Below the pieces are notes generated by a model. It had not been told where the DNA came from and ran no database searches. It saw only the letters and a list, made by a program, of their open reading frames with translations. The translations under genes were made by a program, and so were the position numbers. DNA of 30,569 nt from JBGOTP01 sp041476545 (lineage in GTDB: Bacteria > Acidobacteriota > Vicinamibacteria > Vicinamibacterales > CAVVIG01): NCBI GenBank assembly GCA_041476545.1, contig JBGOTP010000010.1:1-30569 (forward strand), written 5' to 3'. This document shows positions 22,097 to 29,975 of this stretch, in pieces; within the stretch, counting starts at the first letter, position 1; the number at the start of each line of letters is the position of its first letter.

Positions 22097-22138
22097 GCTG
22101 GGAACGCGTCGACCGGCCAAGGCTCGGACCCTTCCGTC

Positions 22139-23077
22139 TTAACGACGACCGGTTGGTGGTGGAAGAGTGACCGGGCCGTTGGGCCCGTTGAACACAGGTC
22201 CATTGGGTCCCGTGGTGACGGCCCCGCCGGGTCCGCGACCGCCGGCTGGAGGTGGGACACCCGGTCCGCCGCGACCATCGGCAGGGCCGCGGCCACGGCC
22301 ATCTGCTGGTCCACCGCGACCATCGAGGCCGCCGCGCCCGTTGACGCCACCGATGCCGCCGACGCCGCCCTGCGGCTGGGGCTGTCCACCACGGCCGTTG
22401 GGACCGCCGTTGTTGGCCGGCTGCGGCGGAGCGGTGTATCGGAACTCCCACTCGTTGTAGTGGCCGCGCCCGTTATATTGACGGAGGGACACGTCGGTGC
22501 TTTTGCTCACGACACCGGTGATGCCGCCGGGAACGTTGCTGCCAAGCGGTCCGCCCTGCGTGACGTACCCCGCCGACGCGGCAGACGACGCCGATGAGCC
22601 CGATAAGCCTGGTGAGGATGTCTGGCTGCTCCGGTTTGGCAACCCGGCGGATTGGCTGGCGCTCTGGGCCGCCTGCACTTGGGCCTGGGCACCTGCCGCG
22701 ACCGCGCCCGGGATCAATAGGAAGTCTTCACCGGTTACGGGGTCTTTGTACTTGCGCCGAAGAAAATGCTGATTTACGAGCACGTCAAGATTGGGCGGCA
22801 GAACGCCCGGGCCGGTTCGTCGCTGGAAGAGCCCGATCGCGCGGACGTACTGCTGCCCGCGAAAGACGAGCTCCTCTTCCTTCTCGCGCTGATTGAGCTG
22901 CTTCCACACGGGCATGGCGACGGTCATGAGCACAGCCATCACGCTCAGCGCCACGAGCAAGGCCGCCATCGCGTAGCCAGTTTCGATCCGCGCGACCGCG
23001 TGCGGACTCGCGCACCCTCTTCTGTCGAGAGCTTGACCGCTTAACTTCATGGGGCTTAAGATGTTACGAGTATTCAT
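22139..23077 (-). CDS. Atypical type II secretion-like pseudopilin with Gly/Arg/Pro-rich tail
   Basis: The 312-residue protein has a prepilin-like N-terminus: RIETG followed by YAMAALLVALSVMAVLMTVA (about 35-55). A peptidase would cut after Gly, but the mature residue 5 is Ala, not the usual Glu. A helical domain follows (WKQLNQREKEEELVFRGQQYVRAIGLF), then NLDVLVNQHFLRRKYKDPVTGEDF, a Ser/Gly-rich spacer, and a last 75 residues built of GRGG, PADGRG and NGPNGPV repeats. The ATG at 23077 has GAGG 9 bp upstream. An alternative ATG lies at 23050. The gene lies beyond the oppositely oriented lipoprotein gene, so it needs its own promoter. Confidence 0.8.
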   Translation of the reverse strand: MNTRNILSPMKLSGQALDRRGCASPHAVARIETGYAMAALLVALSVMAVLMTVAMPVWKQLNQREKEEELVFRGQQYVRAIGLFQRRTGPGVLPPNLDVLVNQHFLRRKYKDPVTGEDFLLIPGAVAAGAQAQVQAAQSASQSAGLPNRSSQTSSPGLSGSSASSAASAGYVTQGGPLGSNVPGGITGVVSKSTDVSLRQYNGRGHYNEWEFRYTAPPQPANNGGPNGRGGQPQPQGGVGGIGGVNGRGGLDGRGGPADGRGRGPADGRGGPGVPPPAGGRGPGGAVTTGPNGPVFNGPNGPVTLPPPTGRR

Positions 23078-23726
23078 GTTAACACGCCTCACGGGTCGTG
23101 CTGCCGCCGCGCTGGTCGTCGTGTCTGCTCTCGCCGTCGGGTCGTGCGACACCACGCCGCTGCTGGCACCGACAGGCTCGACCATCGCTCTGGTCGTTCC
23201 TACCGTGTCCGTGGCGACCAATCAAAACATTGTCATCATCGCTCACGTGGTCGAGAGCAGTGGGACGCCGCCGCAGAGCGGCACACGCGTCAATTTTACG
23301 ACGTCGCTCGGCACGATTCAGTCGTCGGCCGATACCGATTCGGATGGCCAGGCCAAAGCGACCTTCAGTACTGGCGGGTCAAACGGCACTGCTACTATCA
23401 CCGCCGCCTCCGGCAAAGCCTCGACAACGGCTACCGTCAGCATCAGTCCGCCCGTGGTGTTGATCAACGCCAACCCGAGCGGGCTTAGCACTGGGAATCC
23501 CAATACCATTGACTATGCCTTCCAAGCCGTCGTCATTCCGGACACGAATGTCGTCGGCTATTCCTGGAACTTCGGGGATAACAGCGGCACCGTAGCGGGC
23601 TCCGACAAGAAGAACACAAACCACATCTACACCGTTACGTCGACTTCGAGAACTGTGACTCTGACGATCACGACGCAGAACGGTCAACAAGCCATCGGCT
23701 CCATTGCACTCATTCCAAGCCCGTGA
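23061..23726 (+). CDS. Lipoprotein with Ig-like and PKD-like domains
   Basis: The product (221 residues from 23061) has a lipoprotein signal sequence, LTGRAAAALVVVSALAVGSC, with lipid-anchored Cys near residue 32. A bacterial Ig-like (invasin-type) domain follows (about 40-125; ending in the pattern SDGQAKATFSTGGSNGTATI), then a PKD-like domain (about 140-221; GYSWNFGDNSGTV and TNHIYTVTSTSRTVTLTI). Such proteins are surface or periplasmic adhesin-like. The function is unknown. It sits inside the pilus/secretion cluster on the opposite strand. Starts at 23049, 23061 and 23076 are possible. The choice of 23061 rests on GGGG 6 bp upstream. Confidence 0.8.
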   Translation: MLRVFMLTRLTGRAAAALVVVSALAVGSCDTTPLLAPTGSTIALVVPTVSVATNQNIVIIAHVVESSGTPPQSGTRVNFTTSLGTIQSSADTDSDGQAKATFSTGGSNGTATITAASGKASTTATVSISPPVVLINANPSGLSTGNPNTIDYAFQAVVIPDTNVVGYSWNFGDNSGTVAGSDKKNTNHIYTVTSTSRTVTLTITTQNGQQAIGSIALIPSP

Positions 23727-23740
23727 AGGCCGTTCCCTGG

Positions 23741-23765
23741 CGCCCGAGCTGAAGCTCGGGCCTAC
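23741..23765 (-). repeat. GTAG-headed palindrome (REP-like), copy 1
   Basis: Read on the minus strand it starts GTAG (23765-23762) and continues with perfect 9-bp arms GCCCGAGCT/AGCTCGGGC (23742-23761) and a 2-nt loop. It lies between the convergent ends of the lipoprotein gene and pseudopilin B, 15 bp after the lipoprotein stop. It may serve as a terminator. Confidence 0.75.
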
Positions 23766-23795
23766 TTCTTCCTTCTCACTTCTGAGTTTTCAGTT

Positions 23796-23823
23796 CCGGC
23801 CGCGTTTGCGGCCGGCACCTACC
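23796..23823 (-). repeat. GTAG-headed palindrome (REP-like), copy 2, overlapping a stop codon
   Basis: Perfect 8-bp arms CCGGCCGC/GCGGCCGG with a 4-nt loop (23796-23815) are preceded on the minus strand by GTAG (23822-23819). The TAG of this head is the stop codon of pseudopilin B, directly after a Trp codon. It lies 30 bp from copy 1 in the same orientation. Confidence 0.75.
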
Positions 23824-24226
23824 AGTCGGCGTAGCGACTGCCGTCCATCGCGGTGAGGTCTGAACCGCTCTTGATGTCGTACACGCCGGGCACCGCGGTG
23901 GGGTTTCTGGGGTCGGGTTCGGACGGCGATGTCTGCCAGGTGGTTTCCGAATTCGTGAAGGGATCCTTCGGGATCGCGCGCAGGTAGCCTTCGCTGACGA
24001 GCGAGTCGAGCGCCGGCGGATACGCGTTCTTGTCCGCAAAATACTGATCCACCGCATCCCGCATCTCGAAGAGATCCTTATGCAGCACCGCCTCTTTCGA
24101 GAAGGTGATGCTATTCCGATACTGCACCAGTCCGAGCGACGCGAGAATGACGATGATCGTCATCACGACCATCAGCTCGATGATGGTAAAGCCCCGACTA
24201 CCCGATTTCCCAATCACCCGATTCAC
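23819..24226 (-). CDS. Type II secretion/type IV pilus pseudopilin (GspG-like) B
   Basis: The protein (135 residues from a GTG at 24226) has a class III prepilin leader ending RG, then FTIIELMVVMTIIVILASLG with the conserved Glu5. The rest is GspG-like: KEAVLHKDLFEMRDAVDQYFADKNAYPPALDSLVSEGYLRAIPKDPFT, then a GVYDIKSGS segment. The GTG lies 8 bp after the stop of pseudopilin A, and upstream ATGs in the same frame overlap that gene and are unlikely. The protein ends in a Trp-stop formed by the adjacent GTAG-headed repeat. It is probably a major or minor pseudopilin of the encoded assembly machine. Confidence 0.88.
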   Translation of the reverse strand: MNRVIGKSGSRGFTIIELMVVMTIIVILASLGLVQYRNSITFSKEAVLHKDLFEMRDAVDQYFADKNAYPPALDSLVSEGYLRAIPKDPFTNSETTWQTSPSEPDPRNPTAVPGVYDIKSGSDLTAMDGSRYADW

Positions 24227-24233
24227 GTGTTCC

Positions 24234-24722
24234 CTACCAGTTCCTATAGTTGCTGCCATCGAGCGCGGTGCCACTGAACGTCGTGTACACGTCGAACACG
24301 CACTGGCCGCCCCAGCTCTTCGAATCGGGCTGGTCCTGATAGGAGCGTAGACCCCACTCGGCACTGTGCGTCATGGGATCGATCGGAACGCGGCGTAGAT
24401 ATTTCAGCTTGCGGCCGGTCGCGTCGTTGTTCGCGGTGACGCCATTGACGAGCGTTTCGAGATCGGGCGGATAGTTCTCGGCGCCAGCCTTGAGGTCGAG
24501 CGGAGAAATCTGTTGCAGATCGGCGGCGTCTTTGAACTTGTCGATCGCGGTCCGTATTTCGCGCAGTGACCGGTGCAGTTCAGCCTCGCGTTGCCGCGTC
24601 GCCGTCACTTTGGCGAGCGGCATGACCGCAGACGCGAGGATCAGGATGATCGACGAGACGACCAGTAATTCGATGAAGGTGTAGCCGCGCTGCGTCAATC
24701 CTCTTATGGGTATGGCGTTCAT
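24234..24722 (-). CDS. Type II secretion/type IV pilus pseudopilin (GspG-like) A
   Basis: The 162-residue protein starts MNAIPIRGLTQRG, a prepilin leader, then YTFIELLVVSSIILILASAV with Glu5. A GspG-like globular part follows: ELHRSLREIRTAIDKFKDAA, an ENYPPDLETLVNG segment, LKYLRRVPIDPMTHSAEWGLRSYQDQPDS, and a C-terminal GQCVFDVYTTFSG. The start overlaps the secretin stop as ATGA, so it is translationally coupled to it. It belongs to the pilus/secretion operon, with pseudopilin B next. Confidence 0.9.
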   Translation of the reverse strand: MNAIPIRGLTQRGYTFIELLVVSSIILILASAVMPLAKVTATRQREAELHRSLREIRTAIDKFKDAADLQQISPLDLKAGAENYPPDLETLVNGVTANNDATGRKLKYLRRVPIDPMTHSAEWGLRSYQDQPDSKSWGGQCVFDVYTTFSGTALDGSNYRNW

Positions 24723-27259
24723 GGTTGAACAACGATTGTGACCGGTCTGAGCTGAAGGCCCATGGGGGTCCCGCCTGGACCGCTCGCCACGCCGCTCAGC
24801 GTCAGCGGTGCGGGGCCGGGGGCGATCGCGTCAAACAGGATCGACCCGAGCAAACCCGTTCCGGACGCCCCCACGGTGTCGTTGGAACGTGTGATCGTGA
24901 TGTCCACACGCCCATTCCCCGGCTGCTGCGCGAAGGTGGCGCTTGCGCCGCCCGATCGCATGAAACTCCCCTCCTGCACGGAACGCACGCGCAGCCGCGT
25001 CGCATCGAACGCGACGGTCATCGAGATCGTGGAGAGGCGTGAGGCGTTACTCACCGTGATGGGCACCGTATACGGTCCGCCACCCACCCGGAACGGCGTC
25101 GAGGGCGGCGTGAGGATCACGAGCGCCGACCCGAGGCCAGTCGTTGTGACCGGCGCATCCGGAGCGATCTGCGCGGCAGGCGGCGGCTGACTCGGCTGGG
25201 GCTGCGCAGCCGGAGCCGGCGTCAGCGGCGCGAGCGCCGCCGCTGGATTCTGTACAGGCTGTCCGCCCGTGGCGCCGCTCTGCGACGTTGGCGGCGTCGC
25301 CGGCGCGAATGTCGGTGCCGGTGTCGCCACCGTGCCCGGAATCGGAGAACTGCCCGCCGGCGGTCCAATCGTGACCCCGCCCGCCCCGCCTGTGCGACCT
25401 GGCACTGGCGTCCCTGCGGGGCTCGCGACGTCGGGCACGGTGATGAGCGGCGGCGGTCCTCCGAGCGACCAGTTCACACCCGACCCCAGGTAGAGTGGCT
25501 TGAGGTCGTCCACGGAGACTTCCTTGCCGCGCACGATGTGCGGCGTGAGCAGCATCACGATATCGGTCTGCGTGATGCTGTTGTCGTTCGACGAAAAGAG
25601 CTGCTTGAGAAACGGCAGGTGGATCGCCCCAGGGAAGCCTCGCAAAATCTTCCGCTCGTCCTCCCTCAACAAACCGGCCAGCAGATTCGACTCGCCGTCG
25701 CGCAGCCGCAGACGCGACGTCACCGAACGTGTGCCGATGGTCGGGGAACTGACGCCGTTGACCGTGATGTTCGGACCCAGTGAACTGTTGTCCACCACCA
25801 GATCGAGAATGATGTCGCCTTCCACCGTGACGCGCGGCGTCAGGTCCAGATTCACGCCGACGTCCGTATATGTGAACGTAGTCAGCGGATTCGTGCTGGC
25901 GCCGCCGGTGGCGATCGGTGTGAACGTCGTCGATGGCAGCGGGATCTTGTCGCCGAGACGAAGCAGAAGCTTCGTGCCTTCAGTGCCTCTCAGCTGCGGC
26001 TTCGCGACGAGCTTCGTCTGTGTATCGCTTTCGAGAAACCGGACGACCGCTGTCGGCACCGCCAGGTAGAAGTCCGACGTGCTCACACCCCGGGAAATCG
26101 TGTTCAGGTTGAACGCCGGTGGCGACAGGAGCGAGCCGGGCGCCGCCGAGCCGCCTGCCGTCGTGGACGTGCCTGCGGCACCACCGGTGCCTGCCGTCGT
26201 GGTCGTCGTTGCGCCGGGCGACACCTCCGGGGAGAACACGCCGCCAATCGCGTAGTCCGACAGGTTCAGTCCGTACGTCTTGGCGCGCGTGCGGTTGACC
26301 TCGAGAATCTCGACGTCGATGACGACCTCGGCGGGCGGCTTGTCGTTCAGGTCGATGATCCGCGCGATGATTTGCATCATCGGGACCGTCGCCTTGGCCA
26401 CGATGGTGTTGCTCGTGGGAGGCGCGTTAAAGAGCGGTTGCACGCCGACGCCGGTTGGCCTGACGAGAAGGCTGAGCAGCGCGGCGAGCTCAGTCGGGTT
26501 CGCGTGCGAGATGGGGAACGTCTGAATGACCTGGTCGTCGTACGTGCCGTGTTTCGGCGCGGTGTCCTGAAAGACGAAGATCATGCGCGGCGCCATCACC
26601 TTGTACGACAGCCCGTTCGCGGTCATGATCTGGGTCAAGGCCTGATCGATCGTCAGCCCGTCCATCTGGATCGACTGCGGGCGCAGCACGCCCTGCGTTC
26701 CCGTGTTATCGAGGTCGCGGTCGTACGTCACGTTGATGCCGGCGGACGCGCCGAGCGTCGTCAGAATGTCCCTGGTCGTCGTATTCGTGAAGCTGAGGGT
26801 GATGGGTTCGCGTGACGCGGGATTCAAGAGCGGCACAGGGGAGGTGGCGCGCGCACGTTCCTGCATCTCCTGAAACGGTCGCGGCCGCGCTGCTTCGATG
26901 CGCGCCCTGATCTTGCTGTCAAGAGCCGCCACCTTGGCTTCCGCCAGGCGATTGCTCGGGTCGTATTCCGACGCGAGACTGTACTCGCCCCGTGCCGCCT
27001 CGAGCTGATCCTGCTCTTCGAACTCGTGGGCCCGCACCAGGTGCGCCCGCGACGCCGCCTGCATCGCGCGCCGCAGCGCGATCTGGTAGCTGGCATTGTC
27101 CGGGGCGTCCTGCGAGGCCTTGCGATAGTGCGAGACGGCCTGATCGAGATCGCCCGCCCTGGCCGCCTCATCGCCCTGACGCATGGCCTTGCCCGCCGCG
27201 CAGCCGGACGTCAGCAGCATCGCCAGCAGAATGCCTGATGTTCTCAACCGTATTGTCAC
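24719..27259 (-). CDS. Secretin (GspD/PilQ family) with TPR and cohesin-like domains
   Basis: This 846-residue outer-membrane channel protein is a lipoprotein (LLAMLLTSGCA, lipid Cys near residue 20). It has a TPR-like N-terminal region (about 22-135), an STN/N0-type domain (about 155-225), a NolW/N1-type domain (about 240-305), and the secretin beta-barrel (about 310-580). The barrel contains VVIDVEILEVNRTRAKTYGL, AKPQLRGTEGTKLLLRLGDK and LAGLLREDERKILRGFPG. A 120-residue Pro/Ala/Gly linker follows, then a C-terminal cohesin-like beta-sandwich (about 708-846; TVPITVSNASRLSTISMTVAF, FDATRLRVRSVQEGSF). I chose the GTG at 27259 because GAGGAG lies 4 bp upstream. A TTG at 27271 overlaps the pilP stop. 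Confidence 0.9.
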   Translation of the reverse strand: MTIRLRTSGILLAMLLTSGCAAGKAMRQGDEAARAGDLDQAVSHYRKASQDAPDNASYQIALRRAMQAASRAHLVRAHEFEEQDQLEAARGEYSLASEYDPSNRLAEAKVAALDSKIRARIEAARPRPFQEMQERARATSPVPLLNPASREPITLSFTNTTTRDILTTLGASAGINVTYDRDLDNTGTQGVLRPQSIQMDGLTIDQALTQIMTANGLSYKVMAPRMIFVFQDTAPKHGTYDDQVIQTFPISHANPTELAALLSLLVRPTGVGVQPLFNAPPTSNTIVAKATVPMMQIIARIIDLNDKPPAEVVIDVEILEVNRTRAKTYGLNLSDYAIGGVFSPEVSPGATTTTTAGTGGAAGTSTTAGGSAAPGSLLSPPAFNLNTISRGVSTSDFYLAVPTAVVRFLESDTQTKLVAKPQLRGTEGTKLLLRLGDKIPLPSTTFTPIATGGASTNPLTTFTYTDVGVNLDLTPRVTVEGDIILDLVVDNSSLGPNITVNGVSSPTIGTRSVTSRLRLRDGESNLLAGLLREDERKILRGFPGAIHLPFLKQLFSSNDNSITQTDIVMLLTPHIVRGKEVSVDDLKPLYLGSGVNWSLGGPPPLITVPDVASPAGTPVPGRTGGAGGVTIGPPAGSSPIPGTVATPAPTFAPATPPTSQSGATGGQPVQNPAAALAPLTPAPAAQPQPSQPPPAAQIAPDAPVTTTGLGSALVILTPPSTPFRVGGGPYTVPITVSNASRLSTISMTVAFDATRLRVRSVQEGSFMRSGGASATFAQQPGNGRVDITITRSNDTVGASGTGLLGSILFDAIAPGPAPLTLSGVASGPGGTPMGLQLRPVTIVVQP

Positions 27260-27267
27260 AGCGCTCC

Positions 27268-27816
27268 TCAAGGGGACCCGTTCATCCGAATCGCCAGGCG
27301 TCCACGCCCGTCGAGGTACGAGATGTCGATGGAATCGGTGCCAATCTTCCAGATCTTGTATCGGCCTTCGATCGTCTCGCCTTCCTTGCCGTAAATCTGA
27401 TGCCCGATCGTGTCGATCAGCACGGCGACCTTCACTGCGCCCTGCGTGACGACGCCGGCAAACTTCAGCGGAATGGGCGAAAGCGGCGGCGGAGGCGGAG
27501 GACCCGACGGCATGGACGGCGCGATGGGCCTCGACACCACAACCGTCGGAGGCGGCGGTGGGACCGGTTTGGGCTTGAACCGGAAGAGATTCCGTTTCAT
27601 CTGGTCCGGCGTCGGTCGTGCCGCCTGCAGTGCGTCCAGGTGCACGTCTGGTGTTGGCGCCTGCGTTCCGGTGCTCGGTCCTTTCGATCCTGCCCCCACC
27701 AAGTTAGACGCCGCAGGTGCGGTGGCAGCCGCCCTCGACCAGAACCAATAGCCGCCCCCGGCCACCAGCAGGCCCACGATCCCCACGGCGACTTGTTGAC
27801 GACGGCTACGTGCCAT
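27268..27816 (-). CDS. pilP: PilP-like assembly protein
   Basis: The 182-residue protein has one N-terminal membrane helix (about 8-28), a proline-rich linker with a MKRNLFRFKPKP segment, and a C-terminal small beta domain (about 112-182; IPLKFAGVVTQGAVKVAVLI, GKEGETIEGRYKIWKIGTDS). In type IV pilus systems PilP joins PilNO to the secretin. It is usually a lipoprotein. Here a membrane anchor replaces the lipobox, as in GspC-type proteins of type II secretion, so the name is by position and domain. It overlaps pilO (11 bp) and the secretin reading frame. Confidence 0.8.
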   Translation of the reverse strand: MARSRRQQVAVGIVGLLVAGGGYWFWSRAAATAPAASNLVGAGSKGPSTGTQAPTPDVHLDALQAARPTPDQMKRNLFRFKPKPVPPPPPTVVVSRPIAPSMPSGPPPPPPLSPIPLKFAGVVTQGAVKVAVLIDTIGHQIYGKEGETIEGRYKIWKIGTDSIDISYLDGRGRLAIRMNGSP

Positions 27817-28384
27817 TGGTATTCAGGCGGAAATAGGTCGACATCCGGAGCACGAGCGTCAGTGGTTCGTTGGCGTTGCTCTCGGTCAGTTGCACGTCGT
27901 CGATGATGAGAAAGTCCGGGGCGCGCTCGAGGGCGTACATGAATGCGCGAAAATCCTGGTAGTCGCCCTGCAGCACCATGCTGATCAACAGATGCCTGAC
28001 CTTCTCCCCTTTCTGCGTCACCTGATCGATCTCGCTGGTGCTTCGAGCCCAGCGCACGCCGCTCTTCTGCGCGAGCGCCGGCAGCGCGTACGTCAGCCGC
28101 CGGGCGGCTTCGTGGCTGGCCGGCAGCACCTTTTCGTAGAACGCACTCAACTCCTCGTCCGCGCGCGCCTTGCCCGAGACGAGCGTTCGAGCGACCGAAT
28201 ACTCCCGCTCCGCCACGCCCAGTTCCGCCGTGGCCGCTGCCGCGCGGTCGGCAGCACCGGCCGCCTTCACGCCTCGAGGGTGTACCACGAACGCATACGC
28301 CACGATGTTGGCGAGGAGGGCAATCGCGAGCGGGAGGACCAGTCCCCGCTTCTCCGCGATGACCCGTTTCAGGAGCGTCGTCAT
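27806..28384 (-). CDS. pilO: PilO-like assembly protein
   Basis: The 192-residue protein has a short cytoplasmic start (MTTLLKRVIAEKRG), one membrane helix (about 14-36), a coiled-coil stretch (about 45-85), and a periplasmic ferredoxin-like domain (about 90-192). The domain contains VRHLLISMVLQGDYQDFRAFMYALERAPDFLIIDDVQL. PilO dimerises with PilN and aligns the inner-membrane platform. The ATG overlaps the pilN stop as ATGA. The open frame continues upstream over pilN but in another phase from the real gene. Confidence 0.85.
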   Translation of the reverse strand: MTTLLKRVIAEKRGLVLPLAIALLANIVAYAFVVHPRGVKAAGAADRAAAATAELGVAEREYSVARTLVSGKARADEELSAFYEKVLPASHEAARRLTYALPALAQKSGVRWARSTSEIDQVTQKGEKVRHLLISMVLQGDYQDFRAFMYALERAPDFLIIDDVQLTESNANEPLTLVLRMSTYFRLNTNGT

Positions 28385-28989
28385 CGGGACGGCTTTCTTG
28401 AAGCCCCCGTGGCCACCTCGGACGCCGCGGAGGGCACCGGCCGGTACACCGTCTCGAGGACGACTTCCAACAGGCCGGTGTCGGCGTTCATCCGCTCTTC
28501 GGGTGCCAGCAGATTTGAAAATACTCCAGTCTGGCCGAGGTTCTCCATGAACTGATTGACGTCGTCCACATTCCGCGCGAGCACGGAGATGGTGAGGACG
28601 TTGCCGCGGTCGCGGCTGGCATTGTGCCTGAGTGACGTGATGCGCACGTCGGCCGGCAGCGTCGCCTCGAAACGATTGAACAACTCGGTCCAGGAGAACG
28701 TGCGCCGGTCGATCAGTTCGTTGGCCGTCCGCGCGTCGATCGAGACGGCTTCCACCTTCGAGGCGTTCACGGTCGCGCGCAGGCGCTTCCCGTCGGCGCG
28801 CAGTTCGACCGCGCGCTGCTCGTCGCGCGAAGCCGCCGCGGCCAGCTCGGTATCGCTTCTCGAGTAGTGGATCAGCCGCTGAACGTTGAAGACCGTTGCG
28901 GCGGCTACCATGAATGCGATGAGCGTCAGCCACAACCGGACCGCCGCCTCGTTGTAGAACGGTCGCGTGGAGAGATTCGTTCGAATCAT
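28381..28989 (-). CDS. pilN: PilN-like assembly protein
   Basis: The 202-residue protein starts MIRTNLSTRPFYNEAAVRLW, typical of PilN (the INL-type motif binds the groove of PilM). One membrane helix (about 22-42), a coiled coil (about 45-90) and a periplasmic domain follow. The domain contains WTELFNRFEATLPADVRITSL and a VNQFMENLGQTGVFSNL segment. The start overlaps the pilM stop (ATGA). Confidence 0.87.
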   Translation of the reverse strand: MIRTNLSTRPFYNEAAVRLWLTLIAFMVAAATVFNVQRLIHYSRSDTELAAAASRDEQRAVELRADGKRLRATVNASKVEAVSIDARTANELIDRRTFSWTELFNRFEATLPADVRITSLRHNASRDRGNVLTISVLARNVDDVNQFMENLGQTGVFSNLLAPEERMNADTGLLEVVLETVYRPVPSAASEVATGASRKPSR

Positions 28990-29975
28990 GCCGCGGCTCC
29001 CGCGTCGCGAATGTCGCGGAGCAGCAGTCCGACGAGCGGCGCCAGCGTGTCGAGCAGGACGGGTGCGGCCGCGATGCGATCGGTCAGGGTGACCGCGGCG
29101 CGCACGTCGACGGTTTCCACCGTCATGCCGAGGCGCGCTTCCAGACTCCGCCGAATTTGATCCACATCGGTCGCCTGCGCGAGGCTGGCCGATGCCCCGC
29201 TGAGCATCACCCGCGTGAAGCCGCCGCCACGTAGGCGGTCCTCGTAGTACATGGCGGTCTGGTGCACGAGATCCGCAAGGCTGCCCTCGCCGCCGGATTC
29301 GCGGCTTCGGAAGAAAATGACGTCCGCGCCCCGCAGGACGGCGATTGACGTGTAGTCGGCGGCCACGTGCACGAGCAGCCAGTCTGCCGCCGGCGCCGCC
29401 GTCCCCGCCAGAATCGCGTTGACCACGTTGAACGTGGAGATGTCGATGAGGCCCGCATGTGCGCCCGCCGCCGTGCAGAGCGCTTCGTACTCCTCTACGA
29501 CGGCGCGCCGCGCCACGGACACGAGGACGTCGTGACCCGCGGCGCCCTCTGCGCCCGGTCCGCTGGCGCCCGCTACATAGCTGACCTGCGCCTCCGCGAT
29601 CGGAAAGGGCGCCGCCTTGCGGACCTGCCAGCGCACCAGCTGATCCAGATCCTGCACGCGCGCCGGCAACTGGTCGAAATGGACGATCGACACCTTCGCA
29701 ATCGTATCCGGCAGGATGAGGCCGATACGCCGGGGCCGTCCCACCTGATCGAGGACGCGCCCGAGAGCCGCGGTCACGGCGGATCGATCTGCCACATTCT
29801 GTCCCACGAGCGACGGTACGAGCGCGCCGGCCGGCAGGGCTTCCGCGGCGTGCATCGCCACGACCGGGCGGCCGCCGCGGAGCATGATCGTCGCCGCGGA
29901 CACACGGCGCCCGGCCAGTTCGACAGCCACGACCGGCGCCGGCGCGTTTCGCAGCAGAAGACCCTGGAATGTCAT
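28986..29975 (-). CDS. pilM: PilM-like actin-fold cytoplasmic protein
   Basis: The 329-residue protein has the actin/FtsA-like fold of PilM: VVAVELAGRRVSAATIM (phosphate 1-like strand), VSIVHFDQLPARVQDLDQLVRWQVRKAAPFPIAEAQVSYV (PilM signature), LIDISTFNVVNAIL, LLVHVAADYTSIAVLRGADVIFFRS (phosphate 2 region) and a C-terminal FTRVMLSGASAS segment. It binds the N-terminus of PilN and links the ATPases to the inner-membrane platform. The ATG overlaps the pilB stop as ATGA. The open frame extends upstream into pilB but without the family start. Confidence 0.9.
   Translation of the reverse strand: MTFQGLLLRNAPAPVVAVELAGRRVSAATIMLRGGRPVVAMHAAEALPAGALVPSLVGQNVADRSAVTAALGRVLDQVGRPRRIGLILPDTIAKVSIVHFDQLPARVQDLDQLVRWQVRKAAPFPIAEAQVSYVAGASGPGAEGAAGHDVLVSVARRAVVEEYEALCTAAGAHAGLIDISTFNVVNAILAGTAAPAADWLLVHVAADYTSIAVLRGADVIFFRSRESGGEGSLADLVHQTAMYYEDRLRGGGFTRVMLSGASASLAQATDVDQIRRSLEARLGMTVETVDVRAAVTLTDRIAAAPVLLDTLAPLVGLLLRDIRDAGAAA

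Noticed and set aside
24215..24236. CACGTG-centred sequence as a parS site
   Set aside because: Only the CACGTG core matches. The flanks are not TTT/AAA as in parS. Other CACGTG occurrences in the window also fail.
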